14,165 nt of DNA from an uncultured Clostridia bacterium (GTDB lineage: Bacteria; Bacillota; Clostridia; Oscillospirales; Oscillospiraceae). The position numbers and the translations under genes are program-made. Location of the stretch: positions 1 to 14,165 of the forward strand of contig CAMGRA010000015.1 in NCBI GenBank assembly GCA_946061345.1, written 5' to 3'. This document shows, piece after piece, positions 12,273-14,165 of the stretch. How positions within the stretch are numbered: the stretch's first letter is position 1; each line of letters opens with the position of its first letter. The notes beneath the pieces were generated by a model. That model did not search any database, was not told the DNA's origin, and saw only the letters and a program-made list of their open reading frames with translations.

Positions 12273-12728
12273 TCAGGCAGTCGCCGAAGTAGGCGCGCCG
12301 TTGAAGCGAAGCTCGAAGGAGATGGCGCTGTCATCGGTGGAGGCGCCGGAAAACTCCTGAATGTTGCAGATGGTGCAGTCCACGGTGTAGGTGGTCACCT
12401 TGGGAGATGCGCCGCTGTTGTCGGTGACCTTCAGCTGGAAAGAGGAGCTGCGGTTGGTGTCCAGCTTGTACTTGTTGCCGAAGATATAGTCCTGAGCCGC
12501 GTCGCCCTGGACCCGGCGGCCGGTGAAGGTGAAGGCGGGGGCCATGCCGGTGACATGGTTCCGGGCAAAGCCCTTATCGTTGAGGAAGAAATACTGCTGG
12601 ACAACCTCGTTCAGCGCCTCGGACACGTTGTCAAGGCCATTTTCTAACTTGGCGTAAGTCCAGGTTTCCGAGCTTTTAGAAGTGCCAATACTGGCTTCGA
12701 GGTTATAAATAGTCAGCAGATTGTCCAT
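12273..12728 (-). CDS. Major tail tube protein
   Basis: This is a 151-residue protein. ATG 12728 was chosen because AAGGAG lies 8 bases upstream; an in-frame GTG at 12737 would sit inside that site. The AAGGAG directly follows the previous stop (TAAGGAG). The sequence is beta-rich with FARNHVTGMAPAFTFTGRRV then GDAAQDYIFGNKY, a block I recognise from TP901-1-like tail tube proteins of Firmicutes phages. It ends with ISFELRFNGAPT. Many copies should stack as hexameric rings around the tape measure. The order neck, tube, chaperones, tape measure supports the call. Confidence 0.88.
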   Translation of the reverse strand: MDNLLTIYNLEASIGTSKSSETWTYAKLENGLDNVSEALNEVVQQYFFLNDKGFARNHVTGMAPAFTFTGRRVQGDAAQDYIFGNKYKLDTNRSSSFQLKVTDNSGASPKVTTYTVDCTICNIQEFSGASTDDSAISFELRFNGAPTSATA

Positions 12729-12740
12729 CGTGCTCACTCC

Positions 12741-13130
12741 TTATCTCAGATAGAATTTCACCCGCAGGGAGGACCCGTACAGCCATTGACTGTTCAGCTC
12801 CCGGCTCAGATAGGCGGGGGCGGCGACGGTCGCAATGTCGGTGATCTGCCACTGCGGGGCGCTGGGGTATGTCTTGGTTTTGGTCAGGGCCAAATGGATG
12901 GCGTGCAGGGCCTCGGAGACCGCCTGCTGGCTGGCGTTCTTGCCGTTGCAGACGATGGTGCGCTGGTAGGCCATGCCCTTGTCCAAAAAGGTGGACGCCG
13001 GGGCGCCGGTGGCCCAGGTCATGCAGATGCCATTGTCAGCGGGGAGAGCGCCGGTGGTGATGTCGGCATAGGGATTTGTGTCCTGCGCCATGGCGATCAC
13101 CGCCGCCAGAATCTCATCAAATGCGTTCAT
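12741..13130 (-). CDS. Neck protein / tail terminator ('minor capsid 3'-type)
   Basis: This 129-residue protein (MNAFDEILAAVIAMAQDTNP onward, ending SSLRVKFYLR) lies immediately before the tail tube gene. This is the position of the tail terminator that caps the tube and joins it to the head. The family is usually labelled a bacteriophage 'minor capsid protein', but gene order argues for a neck/terminator role. The alternation of an N-terminal helix and later strands (QWQITDIATVA, YGSSLRVKFYLR) is compatible with the terminator fold. Its ATG shares one base with the previous stop (TAATG, 13128-13132), with a GGGGATGG ribosome site. Confidence 0.7.
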   Translation of the reverse strand: MNAFDEILAAVIAMAQDTNPYADITTGALPADNGICMTWATGAPASTFLDKGMAYQRTIVCNGKNASQQAVSEALHAIHLALTKTKTYPSAPQWQITDIATVAAPAYLSRELNSQWLYGSSLRVKFYLR

Positions 13131-13474
13131 TAGCCCATCCCCTTTGCAAATGATTTCTGCGCGATCTTCTGCCAGTCCTGTCCGAAATGGTCGTGCGCCT
13201 CCTCACACCAGAGGATAGAGGCGTTGGGGTTCTGCTCCAGAGACGGTGCGCCCGTGTAATACTGCCGCCGCGCATACGGCGTATTCCACACCAGCAGGCC
13301 GTTTTCAATGTCGCTGGCGGTCTGGCTGGATTCGATCAGCGTGCCTTGGTCCCGCTTGGCGAAGTAGTTGCAGTCGGAAAGGGCCTGCTCCGCCACCGCC
13401 GCGACCATGGACATCTTTCCCGCCTTGATGCGGGCGGCCACACGGGAGCGGTCCATGGAGATTTTCACGCCCAT
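13130..13474 (-). CDS. Neck protein ('minor capsid 2'-type)
   Basis: This is a 114-residue protein. ATG 13474 has GAGGTGG upstream, overlapping the previous stop. The N-terminus is helical and basic (MDRSRVAARIKAGKMSMVAA), followed by AEQALSDCNYFAKRDQGTLIESS, a segment typical of the HK97-gp10-like/'minor capsid 2' neck proteins. It ends with LWCEEAHDHFGQDWQKIAQKS. Such proteins help join the head and tail. It is the second of three consecutive neck genes. Family recognition is good; the exact position in the virion is inferred. Confidence 0.75.
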   Translation of the reverse strand: MGVKISMDRSRVAARIKAGKMSMVAAVAEQALSDCNYFAKRDQGTLIESSQTASDIENGLLVWNTPYARRQYYTGAPSLEQNPNASILWCEEAHDHFGQDWQKIAQKSFAKGMG

Positions 13475-13483
13475 GGAACCACC

Positions 13484-13855
13484 TCACACAAGCCCCAGCT
13501 CCCAGTGATGGAGCTGGCCGGTATCGTCGTAGAGCGTCTCCACCGTCAGGACGGTGTAAGGCGTGCCCTGGAACACCATCACCATGGGCTGGCCGTTTTT
13601 CTCGCTCTGACGCTGCATGGCGTCAAAATCCAGCCCCCGGGGCGTGGAGCGGACGGCGTCCACAAAACAGAGGCTCCGCAGGACCGCCTCGGTGTTGTCC
13701 TTGGTTTTCCGTGTCTCGTTGCTGGGTTGGATGCAGATGCACCCGAGGGCCGTCTCCGTCCATGCAGGCTTCTGCCACATATCCACGCCACTGCACACCC
13801 GCAGCGTCGCAGACTGCTTGAGGATGCGGGCCGGGATAGGGGAGAGGTGGGCCAT
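13484..13855 (-). CDS. Head-tail joining protein ('minor capsid 1'-type)
   Basis: This 123-residue protein begins MAHLSPIPARILKQSATLRV, with WQKPAWTETALGCICIQPSN in the middle and a beta-rich end (QGTPYTVLTVETLYDDTGQL). It resembles the first member of the three-gene neck set of Clostridia/lactococcal siphoviruses and is probably a head-completion or stopper protein. Its ATG directly follows the previous stop without a gap (TAA-ATG, 13853-13858), with GGGGGTGG as a weak ribosome site. The call rests on remembered family pattern plus order. Confidence 0.65.
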   Translation of the reverse strand: MAHLSPIPARILKQSATLRVCSGVDMWQKPAWTETALGCICIQPSNETRKTKDNTEAVLRSLCFVDAVRSTPRGLDFDAMQRQSEKNGQPMVMVFQGTPYTVLTVETLYDDTGQLHHWELGLV

Positions 13856-14164
13856 TTACCACCACCCCCTCGCACCGGCAACAGGGACCGCCGGATTCAG
13901 CAGGCCCGTCTGTTCCAGATAGGCAACAGCCTGCGGAGCGATCATGGACGCACCGCCGGACCGCGTCGCAGCACCGCCGCCGGTGACGGAGACCTTGCCT
14001 ACGGTGAAGCTGTTTTCCATCAGGCCTGCGCTGGCCGCCTCGATGCCGTAGACGGCATAGTAGTCGATCTGAGCGCAGATGGCCTTCTGGTACAGCACCT
14101 CAAGCTGCGGCGGGACAGCCCGGAAGCGGATGAGCGCATTGACTGCGTCCTCCGCCCGGGCTTC
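13856..14164 (-). CDS. Head-tail adaptor-like protein, N-terminus outside the window
   Basis: The frame is open to the right edge, so about 102 C-terminal residues are seen and the start is missing. An internal GTG at 14098 is not a convincing start because the frame continues upstream with a normal-looking helical segment (EDAVNALIRFRAVPPQLEVL). The visible part has a helix with YQKAICAQIDYYAVYGIEAA, then FTVGKVSVTGGGAAT and IAPQAVAYLEQTGLLNPAVP. Position upstream of the head-completion gene and the helical character suit the adaptor that sits on the portal ring. Family identity is not certain. Confidence 0.5.
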   Translation of the reverse strand, partial: EARAEDAVNALIRFRAVPPQLEVLYQKAICAQIDYYAVYGIEAASAGLMENSFTVGKVSVTGGGAATRSGGASMIAPQAVAYLEQTGLLNPAVPVAGARGWW

Positions 14165-14165
14165 C

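Overview
The window reads as part of a temperate siphovirus (long non-contractile tail) genome from a Gram-positive, Clostridia-type host, probably a moderately GC-rich gut member of the Oscillospiraceae or a relative. The basis is the family-level look of the proteins: a clostridial-type neck trio, a Gp15 tail chaperone, a CHAP endolysin and small holin-like proteins. Strong AAGGAGG-type ribosome sites and a continuous late operon fit this. The host assignment is inference.

Layout. Positions 1-1998 read rightward (+): the 3' part of an HTH (XRE) repressor-like gene, a small zinc-ribbon membrane protein, a two-hairpin leader, and a complete tyrosine integrase. Positions 1999-2306 are non-coding and hold two terminator hairpins, a 23-base fragment matching tRNA positions 54-76, and repeated CTGTGTTCAT-like words on both sides of it. 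I interpret this as the phage attachment site, attP. From 2307 to the right end everything reads leftward (-) as one tightly packed late operon. In transcription order (right to left) it encodes a neck/adaptor protein (partial), three neck/'minor capsid' proteins, the tail tube, two tail-assembly chaperones, the tape measure, a Dit-like protein, a baseplate hub fused to a glycine-rich adhesin, a fibre, a coiled-coil accessory protein, a collagen-like fibre with an AT-rich tip, a 58-residue protein, a probable carbohydrate-binding protein, three small membrane proteins (holin candidates) and a CHAP endolysin.

How it works together. The right two thirds build the neck, tail and host-recognition tip, and then lyse the cell. 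Most junctions overlap (ATGA, TGATG, TAATG) or have a ribosome site within or beside the upstream stop, so translation is probably coupled. The left part controls lysogeny and integration.

The main structural point is that integrase and endolysin, normally at opposite ends of an integrated prophage, are neighbours here and flank a tRNA-like core. This is the order of a free or circular phage genome, or of the junction between tandem prophages, not of a single lysogen. I found no CRISPR array, transposase, reverse transcriptase or recognisable anti-phage defence system. The most unusual elements are the attP with its shared terminator, the two-hairpin integrase leader, and the recombined-looking receptor-binding tip.
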